From: Lysinibacter sp. HNR
GTDB lineage: Bacteria; Actinomycetota; Actinomycetes; Actinomycetales; Microbacteriaceae
Assembly: GCF_029760935.1 (NCBI RefSeq)
Contig: NZ_CP121684.1
Location: 2,480,001 to 2,544,000, forward strand
Length of the DNA stretch: 64,000 bases
Reading direction: 5' to 3'
Shown here: piece by piece, positions 8,626-17,026 of the stretch
How positions within the stretch are numbered: the first letter of the stretch is position 1
Layout of the letters: every line of letters begins with the position of its first letter
The notes under the pieces: model-generated
The model's database searches: none
What the model was told of the DNA's origin: nothing
Seen by the model: only the letters and a program-made list of their open reading frames with translations
Made by a program: the position numbers and the translations under genes

Positions 8626-9503
8626 GGCAACCCCCTCACGGGTGAACCGCGTTTTCCTCCGCGCCGGGCCAGAAGGGCTAGAACACCCAGAAGAACAAGC
8701 GTGATCAACAGGAGCACAACTCCGAGAGCCCCTCCACGGCCCCAGTTCAACAGCCCGCTCACCTGCGCGTAAATTGCCTGGGCCAGCATACTGTCCGAGG
8801 GGGAACCCAGCAGAGCAGGTGTGATGTAAAAGCCGAGGGCCTGAATAAACACCATGAGCGCGCCGGCAAAAACACCGGGCATCGAGAGCGGCAAGAACAC
8901 CCGGCAGAAGGCGCTAAAGGGCCGCGCGCCCAGACTGCGCGCGGCATCCATCAGCCTTAAATCGATGCCCCGCATCACCGCGTAAAGCGGCAGAACCATA
9001 AAAGGCAGCAAAACCTGCACCAAACCGATCAGAACGCCCGTGGATGTTCTAATCAAGGCAAACGGCCCCAACCCGATCATTCCCAGCAGGCTATTCACCA
9101 CCCCGGTATCTTGCAAAAGGATGATCCAAGCAAATGATCGAATCATCAGCGAGGTCCAGAACGGAACCAACACCATCACGATCAAGACAGTGCGAGCCCG
9201 GGGCCCAGCAATGAGCATGAGATAGGCATACGGATAGGAGAGCACCAGGCAGATCACGGTGGCCGCAAGCGCAATCACAAAGGTGCGGATGATGACGGCC
9301 ACATTGGAGGGGGTGGTGAAGACCCACACATAGTTTTCTATTCCCGGGGCCGGGTCGGTCACACTCAGCCACATGCTATCGGCAAGGGAGGATGCAAACA
9401 CCCCCACCAGCAGCGCACACACCGGAGCCAGGAGCAGAAGGGTGCGCAGCGGGGTGCGGCCCCCGGTCTTGAGGATGGAACTCACGATTAGCTCTGCATC
9501 CAC
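8622..9503 (-). CDS. ABC importer permease, PotB-like
   Basis: A permease of about 290 residues with the EAA loop ARSLGARPFSAFCRVFLPLSMPG, matching PotB/PotH. The longest frame opens with GTG at 9503, overlapping the binding-protein stop by 16 bases. A second GTG at 9485, just after that stop, with AGAG upstream, is an equally good start. It forms the heterodimeric channel with the downstream PotC-like protein. Confidence 0.85.
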   Translation of the reverse strand: MDAELIVSSILKTGGRTPLRTLLLLAPVCALLVGVFASSLADSMWLSVTDPAPGIENYVWVFTTPSNVAVIIRTFVIALAATVICLVLSYPYAYLMLIAGPRARTVLIVMVLVPFWTSLMIRSFAWIILLQDTGVVNSLLGMIGLGPFALIRTSTGVLIGLVQVLLPFMVLPLYAVMRGIDLRLMDAARSLGARPFSAFCRVFLPLSMPGVFAGALMVFIQALGFYITPALLGSPSDSMLAQAIYAQVSGLLNWGRGGALGVVLLLITLVLLGVLALLARRGGKRGSPVRGLP

Positions 9504-10603
9504 TCAAGCCAAGCGGTGAGTTGTTCGTCATAGTTCTTACCCCACCAGGTAGCATTCGTAGGCACCATAACGCCCGCAACCTCGGGATTGGTTATCAGAA
9601 AGGACCGAGCCAACGCATCAAGCTGCGGCTGCGCGCCCGTGTGAACGGGCGAGTAGGAGGTAAGCTCGGTGAGTTTTGCCTGCTGCTCCGCACCCAGATA
9701 GTAGTTGATGTAGGCAAACGCTGCATCGGGGTTCCTGGCGTTTCTAGGCACGGCAAGCGCATCCATAATCACAAGCGACTCATCCCAGATGGGCGCGTAG
9801 GGAGCACCGTTATTGACCGCCTCATAACCACGGCCCGACCAGACCAGAGCCATGTCGGCCTCACCCGACTCCATCATCTGGGTGGATTCCGCACCGGTTT
9901 TCCAATAGATCAGGCTACTCTTGATGGTATCAAGCCTGTTGTAAACACGATCCATATCGAGCGGATAGAGTTCTTCTGCCGCCACACCGTCAGCCAGCAG
10001 CGCCCCCTCAAAGACTCCCGGACCAACGTCTTCAAACCCGGCGATAGCCCGCTTACCCGGGAACTTTACGGTGTCAAAGAAGTCGGACCACCCGGTCGGC
10101 GCGACGGGGTACTTCTCCGTGTTGTACATGATCACATAGCCGTATTGCATCGCAGGAACATAGCAGTCCCCCACAAGCCCCTCGGGAATATTAGAGGTAT
10201 CAACAATGCTGGTGTTGAGGGGCATGAGCAAACCGTCTTCACCACACTGGGTTGCCGCCCAGATGGCATCCGTGTCGACAATGTCCCAGGTAACGTTACC
10301 CGATTGAACCTGCGCCTTGATCTTGGCGTACTCCATGGGTCCGTCATCAAGCATCCGGGCGCCGGAGGCCTCCATAAACGGCTTTGAAGCCGCAGCCACC
10401 TGCCCCTCCTGGTAGATGCCACCCCAGGATGCCAGGGTAAGATCTACGCCCTCCAGGGCATGCTGCCTTACCTCACCCGCAACCGCGGGACCGGATCCCA
10501 GGTCAACCTCCACGGCACCTCCACCAGAAGAACATCCAGCAAGAGCCACCACGGTAACGATTGAACCGAAGATAATACTGGCGCTTCTTTGCGTTTGTAA
10601 CAT
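9488..10603 (-). CDS. PotD/PotF-like polyamine-type substrate-binding lipoprotein
   Basis: A 371-residue extracytoplasmic solute-binding lipoprotein. I took the ATG at 10603, with AAGGGA upstream, rather than earlier frames, because it leads directly into a lipoprotein signal peptide ending in the lipobox ALAGC. The mature chain shows the SBP family-1/PotD pattern: LTLASWGGIYQEGQ at the start, VSG/DTDAIWA, VIMYNTEKYP, GEADMALVWSGRG, AVPRNARNPDAAFAYINYYL. It delivers ligand to the PotBC-like channel. Ligand could be putrescine, spermidine, GABA or another small amine. Confidence 0.87.
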   Translation of the reverse strand: MLQTQRSASIIFGSIVTVVALAGCSSGGGAVEVDLGSGPAVAGEVRQHALEGVDLTLASWGGIYQEGQVAAASKPFMEASGARMLDDGPMEYAKIKAQVQSGNVTWDIVDTDAIWAATQCGEDGLLMPLNTSIVDTSNIPEGLVGDCYVPAMQYGYVIMYNTEKYPVAPTGWSDFFDTVKFPGKRAIAGFEDVGPGVFEGALLADGVAAEELYPLDMDRVYNRLDTIKSSLIYWKTGAESTQMMESGEADMALVWSGRGYEAVNNGAPYAPIWDESLVIMDALAVPRNARNPDAAFAYINYYLGAEQQAKLTELTSYSPVHTGAQPQLDALARSFLITNPEVAGVMVPTNATWWGKNYDEQLTAWLEWMQS

Positions 10604-10668
10604 GTCGTTCCCTTTTCTCATGCTGTAACTCTGCTGTTTTTTCATAATCGGCCCGTTACACACGGACG

Positions 10669-11223
10669 CTAGAGGGTGGGTGGGCTTGTGACCCACATCA
10701 CCTCCGCCACCGTGTCACCCGCGTTAACAACACGATGTGGAACGGAACTAAGATATTCGATGCTGTCGTGTTTGTGCATCGCAATAACTTCGCTGCCCAA
10801 ATAGAGCTCAACGCTCCCCTCAAGAACAATGAAGATTTCCTGGGCCCTACCGTGGGTGTACTGTTCGACGCCGGTAGAACCACCCACGGCAAAGGTGCCC
10901 GTGTAGATCTCCAGGTTGCGAACCGGAGACTGGCTAATAACCTGCTTCTGTGAGCCAGAGTCCATGAGGTACACCGGACGATCCGCAGCACGCACAACAC
11001 CCCGCACGTGTCCAGTATTAGTGCTCAGCAAATCTGCAATCGACACCCCCAGGGCACCGGCAATCTTACGCATGGAAGAAATGCTGGCACTCACCCGATT
11101 ATTTTCGAGCTGGCTGAGAAAACTTGAACTGACCCCCGCCGAAGCCGCAAGCGCTCGCAGGCTCAACCCACGAAGCTCTCGATACTCCGCAATCTTTTTC
11201 CCAAACCTGACTTCGTCGTCCAC
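10669..11223 (-). CDS. XRE-cupin transcriptional regulator
   Basis: A PuuR-type regulator of about 184 residues. The N-terminal helix-turn-helix is RELRGLSLRALAASAGVSSSFLSQLENNRVSAS. The C-terminal cupin contains GVEQYTHGRAQEIFIVLEGSVEL and the PHRVVN segment. The frame extends upstream to 11334, but those residues do not look like protein sequence; GTG 11223, with AGAGG upstream, is preferred. It is the first gene of the importer-oxidase operon, 65 bases before the binding protein, so it very likely senses the imported amine or its product and controls its own operon. An imperfect palindrome GTGTT-N11-AACAC at 11263-11283 just upstream is a possible operator. Confidence 0.85.
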   Translation of the reverse strand: MDDEVRFGKKIAEYRELRGLSLRALAASAGVSSSFLSQLENNRVSASISSMRKIAGALGVSIADLLSTNTGHVRGVVRAADRPVYLMDSGSQKQVISQSPVRNLEIYTGTFAVGGSTGVEQYTHGRAQEIFIVLEGSVELYLGSEVIAMHKHDSIEYLSSVPHRVVNAGDTVAEVMWVTSPPTL

Positions 11224-11598
11224 GCTTACCTCTGCGCCTGCAATATCTTCCACACAAACAAAGTGTTTACCTGTACTGAACACCCTGTTGATTTCGATTG
11301 ACCTCAATGTACAGCAGCACTTCACGCTTGGCAAGGGTCAAACGTTGCTCATCTTAAAAACAACGGGCTCTCCGCACCTCTTGACGGCACCGACTTAAAG
11401 CTTGAAATAACTCCGTCACACTTGACATATTTTCTTTAATATGCAATCTTTAATAAAAATCAATACTTAGTTTAAATAAATATTAAATTAACGAATGTTT
11501 GATTTATGTTAATTTTTTCCTGGAAATAAATTATCCCCCACGGTCGCATTAACGCGGTTCAGCATTATCACTTTAAGTAATAAACTTAAGGAGCCGAA
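11224..11598. promoter_or_regulatory. Divergent intergenic region with family-specific upstream element
   Basis: No gene is seen here. The left part should hold the promoter of the minus-strand XRE operon. The right part is strongly AT-rich. It carries TTGACA (11422-11427) followed by TATGCAAT and TAATAAAAA, read on the plus strand toward the secreted protein at 11599. The same TTGACA / ATTATGCAAT / TTAAAAA order occurs, reversed, upstream of the secreted protein at 1-314 and of its pseudogene. This suggests a shared promoter or operator for the family. Confidence 0.5.
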
Positions 11599-12093
11599 AT
11601 GAACAAAAAACTATGGGCGACAGTAGCAGGAATTGCATTTATCTTGAGCACAGCTTCTGCAACGCCGACATTAGCAGCAAGTGTAACACCAGAATTTTCC
11701 ACAGTCTCAGAACCAACGACCCCATCACCGTCGTCGAATTTTTTCGATGCGGAAGCCACAATTGACATGTTTATTGTTGCCGGAGACCTCTCACTCACAA
11801 TTAGCGGACCCGGTGGTATAAATTTTTCGGGAACATTTCTCGGTGCCGGAGTTGGCGGGGGACACATAAAAGGAGGGTTCGATATAGAAAGCCTTGCCTG
11901 CGACCTTGACTGCATAGCCCAATACGGCACCTCTTTCAGGCTGGTCACTACAGCCACCATGACAAATGTCTACTTTTACGGAGACTACGGGTATGGTGAG
12001 GAGCTACTGGGAACCTTTGGAAGCATCGACACTCTCTATGGCGTGGGGGCTTTTACGGGCATTGGCTCATGGAGCAATAACCCCAAAGCGTAA
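11599..12093 (+). CDS. Small secreted Vap-like barrel protein
   Basis: A 164-residue exported protein. Signal peptide 1-26 (MNKKLWATVAG ... TLAA), Shine-Dalgarno AAGGAG seven bases upstream of ATG. The mature part alternates short hydrophobic strands with glycine turns: LSLTISGPGG, FSGTFLGAGVGGG, TATMTNVYFYG, LLGTFGS and a C-terminal GVGAFTGIGSW. The last motif and the GGG turn resemble the VapA/VapB virulence-associated protein family, whose members fold as a compact eight-stranded barrel. This is pattern recognition, not a search result. One Cys pair (Cys-Asp-Leu-Asp-Cys) is present. It is a paralogue of the truncated protein at 1-314. It is monocistronic between divergent and convergent neighbours. 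Confidence 0.8.
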   Translation: MNKKLWATVAGIAFILSTASATPTLAASVTPEFSTVSEPTTPSPSSNFFDAEATIDMFIVAGDLSLTISGPGGINFSGTFLGAGVGGGHIKGGFDIESLACDLDCIAQYGTSFRLVTTATMTNVYFYGDYGYGEELLGTFGSIDTLYGVGAFTGIGSWSNNPKA

Positions 12094-12101
12094 TCTGCAC
12101 T

Positions 12102-12135
12102 TTGGGTGGGTGCCGCACTTTGCGCACCCACCCAA
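12102..12135. terminator. Bidirectional terminator hairpin
   Basis: TTGGGTGGGTGC (12102-12113) and GCACCCACCCAA (12124-12135) form a perfect 12-bp stem with a 10-base loop. It lies in the 49-base gap between two convergent genes, the secreted protein and adenosine deaminase. There is no T tract, as is common for stem-loop terminators in actinobacteria. Confidence 0.75.
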
Positions 12136-12142
12136 GCACAAG

Positions 12143-13258
12143 CTAACCCCACACAGCGCGAAATCCCTCTTCAATTGCACGTGCTAATTCCACGCGATCC
12201 TCCAGGGGGAGGAACGTTGCGGAGGCAGCATTAAGCTGGAACTGCTCAACATCTTCAAGATCGTACGAAAAAGCGTCTGCCAGAATAGCAATCTCACGGC
12301 TGATAGTGGTGCCGCTCATCAGGCGATTATCGGGGTTAACGGTGACGTTAAAACCTAGCTGGTAGAGAAGGTCAAAAGGGTGATCCTCAATATCGTCTCC
12401 CCACTCCTTAATAGCACCGGTTTGAAGGTTGGAGGTCGGGGCAAGCTCTAGGGCAATCCCCCTGTCTTTCACCCATTGAGCCATCTGCCCCACGACAACG
12501 TAGGTGTTTGCCTCATCCTGCGATGTGATCTCGATGTCCTCTGCCAGGCGCACACCGTGCCCCAGACGCAGCGCATAACCATCGTGAAGGGCTCCCCGGA
12601 TTGAGTCAAGTCCCGCGGCTTCACCCGCATGAACGGTGGTGGGGAAAAAATTTTCGGCAAGGTAGCGGAAGGCTTCCGCATGCTCTTCAGGAAGGAACCC
12701 ATCCTCCGGCCCGGCAATATCAAAGCCCACAACCCCGCTGTTCCTATGACGCACGGCAAGCTCCGCGATCTCCAGGCTGCGCTGGTTCTGGCGCATGGCG
12801 GTGATGAGCTGTCCCACGCCAATCTCTCGACCACCTTCGCTAGCCTCGACGATACCCGCCTCAAAACCCGCCTGAACGGCTTCCACCGCCCCATCAAGAG
12901 TGAGCCCGCCCCTGAGATGCTGCTCGGGGGCCCAACGCACCTCCGCGTAGATCACCCCGTCAGCAGCCAAATCCACAACAAACTCGCGAGCCACCCGGGT
13001 GAGATTCTCGGCGGTTTGCATGACGGCACCCGTTACCTCAAACGTCTTCAGGTAGTCAACGAGAGAGTCGGAGTCGGCGCTCGCCCGAAACCACTCATCT
13101 AGACTATGCGCATCATTCGCCGGTAGGGCGTAACCTATCTCGGAGGCAATTTCTACAATCGTCTGCGCCCGCAAGCCTCCATCCAGATGATCATGCAGCG
13201 AAACCTTCGGAAGGTTCTCAATGACTGTGCCATCGTGCAGGGTGTGAGTGGTGGGCAT
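12143..13258 (-). CDS. add: Adenosine deaminase
   Basis: A 371-residue zinc enzyme that converts adenosine or deoxyadenosine to inosine or deoxyinosine. The metal and catalytic motifs are present: HDH (residues 22-24) in SLHDHLDGG, TTVHAGEAAG, LRLGHGVRL and LAPTSNLQTG. The final SxNTDD-type motif is replaced by VNPDNRLMS, as in many actinobacterial Add proteins. It belongs to the nucleoside salvage cluster with deoA, cdd and the BMP-type importer. It has its own 125-base upstream gap after the AraC-type gene, so it may be separately expressed. Confidence 0.92.
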   Translation of the reverse strand: MPTTHTLHDGTVIENLPKVSLHDHLDGGLRAQTIVEIASEIGYALPANDAHSLDEWFRASADSDSLVDYLKTFEVTGAVMQTAENLTRVAREFVVDLAADGVIYAEVRWAPEQHLRGGLTLDGAVEAVQAGFEAGIVEASEGGREIGVGQLITAMRQNQRSLEIAELAVRHRNSGVVGFDIAGPEDGFLPEEHAEAFRYLAENFFPTTVHAGEAAGLDSIRGALHDGYALRLGHGVRLAEDIEITSQDEANTYVVVGQMAQWVKDRGIALELAPTSNLQTGAIKEWGDDIEDHPFDLLYQLGFNVTVNPDNRLMSGTTISREIAILADAFSYDLEDVEQFQLNAASATFLPLEDRVELARAIEEGFRAVWG

Positions 13259-13383
13259 TATGATCCTCCTAGAGGTGAAGCGGCAGACGTGACTTTATGC
13301 AAGTACCACACCCATAAACTTATCGCTTTGCTCCGACACAGTCACGAAAAAATGAATCAAAATGCAAACAAGCTGTGTACCCT

Positions 13384-14370
13384 CTACCGATTTGCTCTTG
13401 TACCCGACGGGGTGGCGTTCATCTCACGAGCCATCACGCGGCGCAGTTGATCCGCGCTTGTAAAGCCCGACCTCTGCGCCACCTCCTCAACGCTCAGCTC
13501 ATCGCACCTCTCGTCGTGGAGCATTGCGACCGCGTGCTCCAAACGTCGATGCTGAATCATCCCCGAAACGCTCTCCCCGCTTCCCGAAAAGAGACGCTGC
13601 AGAGACCTCACAGACATTCCATAGTGCGCCGCGACCTCCGAGGTAGAAAGCCCCGGAATAGAAAAATTTGAGGCGATGAAAGCGCGAATAATCGACCTCT
13701 CCTCCGCGCTAGGAGTAGAATCTCCCCCGTTCAGCCCTCCCGCCTCCGCAAGCAGAGCAAAAAGGGTCGCGTCAATGGCTCGGGTCACCCGAACCTGTTC
13801 TACAGGTAAAAGAGGAAAAACCTGAGGCCTCAGAAGCGCCTGGAAAAAAGCCCGAGAAGCCGTGGCCGTCAACGAGGAGGCAGGAAGGCGACGTATTCGG
13901 GTACTAGACAAGCTTCTCCCCTGCCGCTCAGCATCCCCACCCGGCAAAACCGTTTCAAAGAAGGGTGCGGTTTCCGGGCACGCTACCGTGAGCATCCGGG
14001 TACGCTCCGAAAACAGCATCGCGTAGGGTTCCCGCTCGCACACCACAACAGTTTCGCCCGCCGTTACGCGCGTTATACGGCCCCTCTGCCGATACGCAAC
14101 CGTCCCCTCCAGAACAAAATTGTAGCGAATCCGAAACTCGCTCACATCATCGGGACTGTGAAAGTAGTTAAAAGGGGTCGCCGTGAACTTACGGATGCTA
14201 TAAACCCCCACCTGCGCGCTCTTCGAGATCAACTCAAATGACTCGTGATCCCCCACAATTACCTGGGTCCCGGCCTCCAACATCCTGGCACCCTCCGGCC
14301 CGGCAAGATGTCTGATCGAAAGAGAGTTGTCACCCTGCTGCGACCGCGCTAAATGACGATGAAACAACAT
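13384..14370 (-). CDS. AraC-family transcriptional regulator
   Basis: A 328-residue regulator: an N-terminal cupin-like ligand domain (AraC_binding_2 type, about 1-200) and a complete C-terminal AraC DNA-binding domain with both helix-turn-helix units (STSEVAAHYGMSVRSLQRLF and LSVEEVAQRSGFTSADQLRRVMAREM). Its ATG overlaps the stop of the upstream paralogue in TAATG, so the pair is translationally coupled. Placed between add and deoA, it may control nucleoside catabolism, but no ligand can be read from the sequence. Confidence 0.85.
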   Translation of the reverse strand: MLFHRHLARSQQGDNSLSIRHLAGPEGARMLEAGTQVIVGDHESFELISKSAQVGVYSIRKFTATPFNYFHSPDDVSEFRIRYNFVLEGTVAYRQRGRITRVTAGETVVVCEREPYAMLFSERTRMLTVACPETAPFFETVLPGGDAERQGRSLSSTRIRRLPASSLTATASRAFFQALLRPQVFPLLPVEQVRVTRAIDATLFALLAEAGGLNGGDSTPSAEERSIIRAFIASNFSIPGLSTSEVAAHYGMSVRSLQRLFSGSGESVSGMIQHRRLEHAVAMLHDERCDELSVEEVAQRSGFTSADQLRRVMAREMNATPSGTRANR

Positions 14371-15173
14371 TAAATTTCCTTCTCCGTTGCACTCGCGATC
14401 TCATCACGAAGAGTGATGTCCGTGCCGTAGAAGAGACGCTGAAGCGAGCGCACAGATCGACCGTGGTGCTCCGCCACACGTGCAACCGTCAGGGATGCTT
14501 CATGCGCATGTTCGCGAATATATGCCAGAACCGATTCCCGCTGCTCGCTCTTTCGATCATCCGAGGTTCGAAAGGTTTCGATATACGAAAGGTGTAACTG
14601 CATAAAGAAAGTATCAATAACCTGGACTATCCGCCCCAGATCCCTCGGCGAGCGAGGGTAAAATCGCGGCTCAAAAAACTCAGCCAAAAAGGCCGCGGCC
14701 GCCACAGGTAAGGCCGACCCCGTTGAGAGCTTTCGCACAGCGTGCGGAAAGATAATAGCGCGGGACTCCAACATCTCCCTATCGACGGTAGTAAAAATAG
14801 CGCTCGAGTCCTCGTGAACCTCCGCCCGATACGATTGCCACCCGACCGCTACCGCACCATCTCCCCTCTGCAACACAATCTCACGACCGGCCTGGGTGAC
14901 GGTTATAGAGCCCTTGAGAAGAAAAACAAGTCGAAGCTGCTCGGAGGAGTTATCCACCTTTGACCGCAAAATTGTCATCGGTCTCATATCAACGCGCCGC
15001 AGCGTGTAGTGCCCCAGCCGGACGGAAAGCTGCTCTAAATAAAAATCGGAGGGTCGCACGGGATCGATAACGGAAATCCCATTTAAACGAGCCAACCCCT
15101 CGCTTCCCACAAAGGAATCGCGCACAACAGTGTTATCTTGACCAGGATCAATACTCCAGAAGTCCGTTGTCAT
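14370..15173 (-). CDS. AraC-like regulator lacking the second helix-turn-helix
   Basis: A 267-residue paralogue of the next gene, with the same N-terminal AraC_binding_2-like region. The first helix-turn-helix ends in HHGRSVRSLQRLFYG, but the protein stops about 15 residues later. The second recognition helix present in the neighbour is missing. ATG 15173 is chosen because GAGGAA lies eight bases upstream. The TAATG overlap argues for a stable two-gene unit rather than recent breakage. It could act as a heterodimer partner or ligand-sensing subunit, or be a truncated relic. Confidence 0.75.
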   Translation of the reverse strand: MTTDFWSIDPGQDNTVVRDSFVGSEGLARLNGISVIDPVRPSDFYLEQLSVRLGHYTLRRVDMRPMTILRSKVDNSSEQLRLVFLLKGSITVTQAGREIVLQRGDGAVAVGWQSYRAEVHEDSSAIFTTVDREMLESRAIIFPHAVRKLSTGSALPVAAAAFLAEFFEPRFYPRSPRDLGRIVQVIDTFFMQLHLSYIETFRTSDDRKSEQRESVLAYIREHAHEASLTVARVAEHHGRSVRSLQRLFYGTDITLRDEIASATEKEI

Positions 15174-15293
15174 GAGGTAGTTCCTCACATCGTGTTACGA
15201 GGGGCGGGGGACGCCCAGCACCCCTCTCGGGCCGCCAGACACAGGTTGAGTGTGCTAAACCCTTCTCACGGGACACACGCTTGAATACACATT

Positions 15294-16586
15294 TTACTCG
15301 GCAATGATTTTCTCGGCGATAAGTGGACGAACCGCGGGGGCTTCCAAACCTATCGAGAGGGCACCCTCAACCGATTCAAGTGCCCTCTCAAAACGTGCCG
15401 GTTCATCAGCCGACAGGGTAAATAGGGCCTGACCCACGGACACGTAGTCACCGGGTCGCACGTGTAAATCGATCCCGGCGGCATGCTGCACCACGTCATC
15501 GGGCCGCGCGCGACCCGCACCCAAACGCCAAGCCCCGATCCCAAAGGGAAGCGCCTTAATATCGGTCACAAAACCCGTGGTTTCTGCGCGCACGGTGTGT
15601 GTTTCCCGCGACACGGGGAGCTCCGCATCGGGATCTCCGCCCTGAGCAATAATACTGCGACGCCACACGTCCATGGCTCGCCCGTCGTTCAGAGCCGCCT
15701 CGACGTCAGCATCCGGTTGCCCGGCAAGCGTCAGCATCTCCCGGGCAAGCGCCACCGTGAGTTCTACAACGTCGACGGGGCCTCCACCACTCAAAACCTC
15801 AACCGACTCGCGAACCTCGTTGGCGTTACCGATCGCAAGCCCGAGAGGCACGTTCATATCGGTGAGGAGAGCGCTCGTGTTTACCCCGGCATCCGTGCCC
15901 AATCGAACCATCGTCTGGGCAAGCTCACGAGATCGATCAATATCTTTCATAAAAGCCCCCGACCCAAACTTGACGTCGAGAACCAGGGAGTCCGTACCCT
16001 CCGCAATCTTCTTACTCATGATCGAAGAAGCGATCAGGGGAATCGCCTCGACGGTTCCCGTGATATCACGGAGAGCATAAAGTTTTTTATCAGCGGGGGC
16101 CAGCCCAGCACCCGCAGCACAGATCACCCCGCCGATATCACGCAATTGCGCAAACATCTGGCTGTTAGTGAGTTCCGCACGCCAGCCCGGAATGCTCTCA
16201 AGCTTATCGAGGGTTCCGCCGGTGTGGCCGAGCCCTCTTCCCGAAAGCTGCGGAACCGCAACCCCAAAAGCAGCCACCAGAGGCATCAGCGGAAGCGTGA
16301 TCTTGTCTCCGACCCCGCCCGTGGAGTGTTTATCCACCGTCACCTTGCCCAGCCCAGAGAAGTTCATGGTCTCTCCGCTGGCAATCATCGCCAGGGTGAG
16401 GTCTTTAATCTCGCGTCGCCCCATACCGTTAAGGAAGATCGCCATACTGAGTGCCGCCATCTGCTCCGGAACAACATAGCCGCGGGTATAAGCGTCAACA
16501 AGCCAGTTGATTTCGTTGGTCTCTAACTCACCGCCGTCACGTTTTGTGTGAATCAGATCTACAACATCAAACTGCTCGATGCTCAT
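15294..16586 (-). CDS. deoA: Thymidine (pyrimidine-nucleoside) phosphorylase
   Basis: A 430-residue phosphorylase that splits thymidine or deoxyuridine with phosphate into base and deoxyribose-1-phosphate. The signature SGRGLGHTGGTLDKLESIPG (about residues 115-134) and the phosphate loop DKHSTGGVGDK are clear. ATG 16586 is preferred, with AAAGGG six bases upstream; it overlaps the cdd stop in TGATG. A GTG one codon earlier is possible. It is the last gene of the nucleoside importer operon. The gap downstream (15174-15293) contains GC-rich inverted segments that may end the transcript. Confidence 0.93.
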   Translation of the reverse strand: MSIEQFDVVDLIHTKRDGGELETNEINWLVDAYTRGYVVPEQMAALSMAIFLNGMGRREIKDLTLAMIASGETMNFSGLGKVTVDKHSTGGVGDKITLPLMPLVAAFGVAVPQLSGRGLGHTGGTLDKLESIPGWRAELTNSQMFAQLRDIGGVICAAGAGLAPADKKLYALRDITGTVEAIPLIASSIMSKKIAEGTDSLVLDVKFGSGAFMKDIDRSRELAQTMVRLGTDAGVNTSALLTDMNVPLGLAIGNANEVRESVEVLSGGGPVDVVELTVALAREMLTLAGQPDADVEAALNDGRAMDVWRRSIIAQGGDPDAELPVSRETHTVRAETTGFVTDIKALPFGIGAWRLGAGRARPDDVVQHAAGIDLHVRPGDYVSVGQALFTLSADEPARFERALESVEGALSIGLEAPAVRPLIAEKIIAE

Positions 16587-17017
16587 CACGCACCCTTTCG
16601 ATTTGAATTAAATTCTTCAAGCGTCCTGGGACCAAAAGCGTCGGGAAGCACCTCATCGATGGTGCGAAACCCGCTGACGGTGTCGAGAATCATCCCCTCG
16701 GCAGAGTGCTCAAAAAGCAGCTGCCGACAGCGCCCACAGGGCATCAACGGGCCGCCATTACCGTCAACACAGGCAAAGGCTACCAGCTTGCCTCCACCCG
16801 TCATCACAAGCGCCGATACCAACGCACACTCTGCACACAGGCTCAAACCGTAGCTGGCGTTCTCGACGTTGCATCCCGACACTATGCGACCGCTTTCGGT
16901 TATTGCGGCGGCGCCAACAGGAAAGTTCGAGTAGGGAACGTAGGCACGCTTCATCGCAACGGTGGCGGCAGCACGCAGCGTTTCCCAATCAAAGTCTTTT
17001 ACAGAAGGCATAGTCAT
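16586..17017 (-). CDS. cdd: Cytidine deaminase
   Basis: A 143-residue homotetrameric-type cytidine deaminase giving uridine or deoxyuridine. Zinc ligands Cys61 (CAE, with catalytic Glu63), Cys94 and Cys97 (PCGRC) are present, as is the substrate segment GCNVENASYG. Shine-Dalgarno GGAG precedes ATG 17017. It follows the importer permease by 9 bases and overlaps deoA, so imported cytidine can be deaminated and the product cleaved by the same operon. Confidence 0.93.
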   Translation of the reverse strand: MTMPSVKDFDWETLRAAATVAMKRAYVPYSNFPVGAAAITESGRIVSGCNVENASYGLSLCAECALVSALVMTGGGKLVAFACVDGNGGPLMPCGRCRQLLFEHSAEGMILDTVSGFRTIDEVLPDAFGPRTLEEFNSNRKGA

Positions 17018-17026
17018 GCAAGGCTC

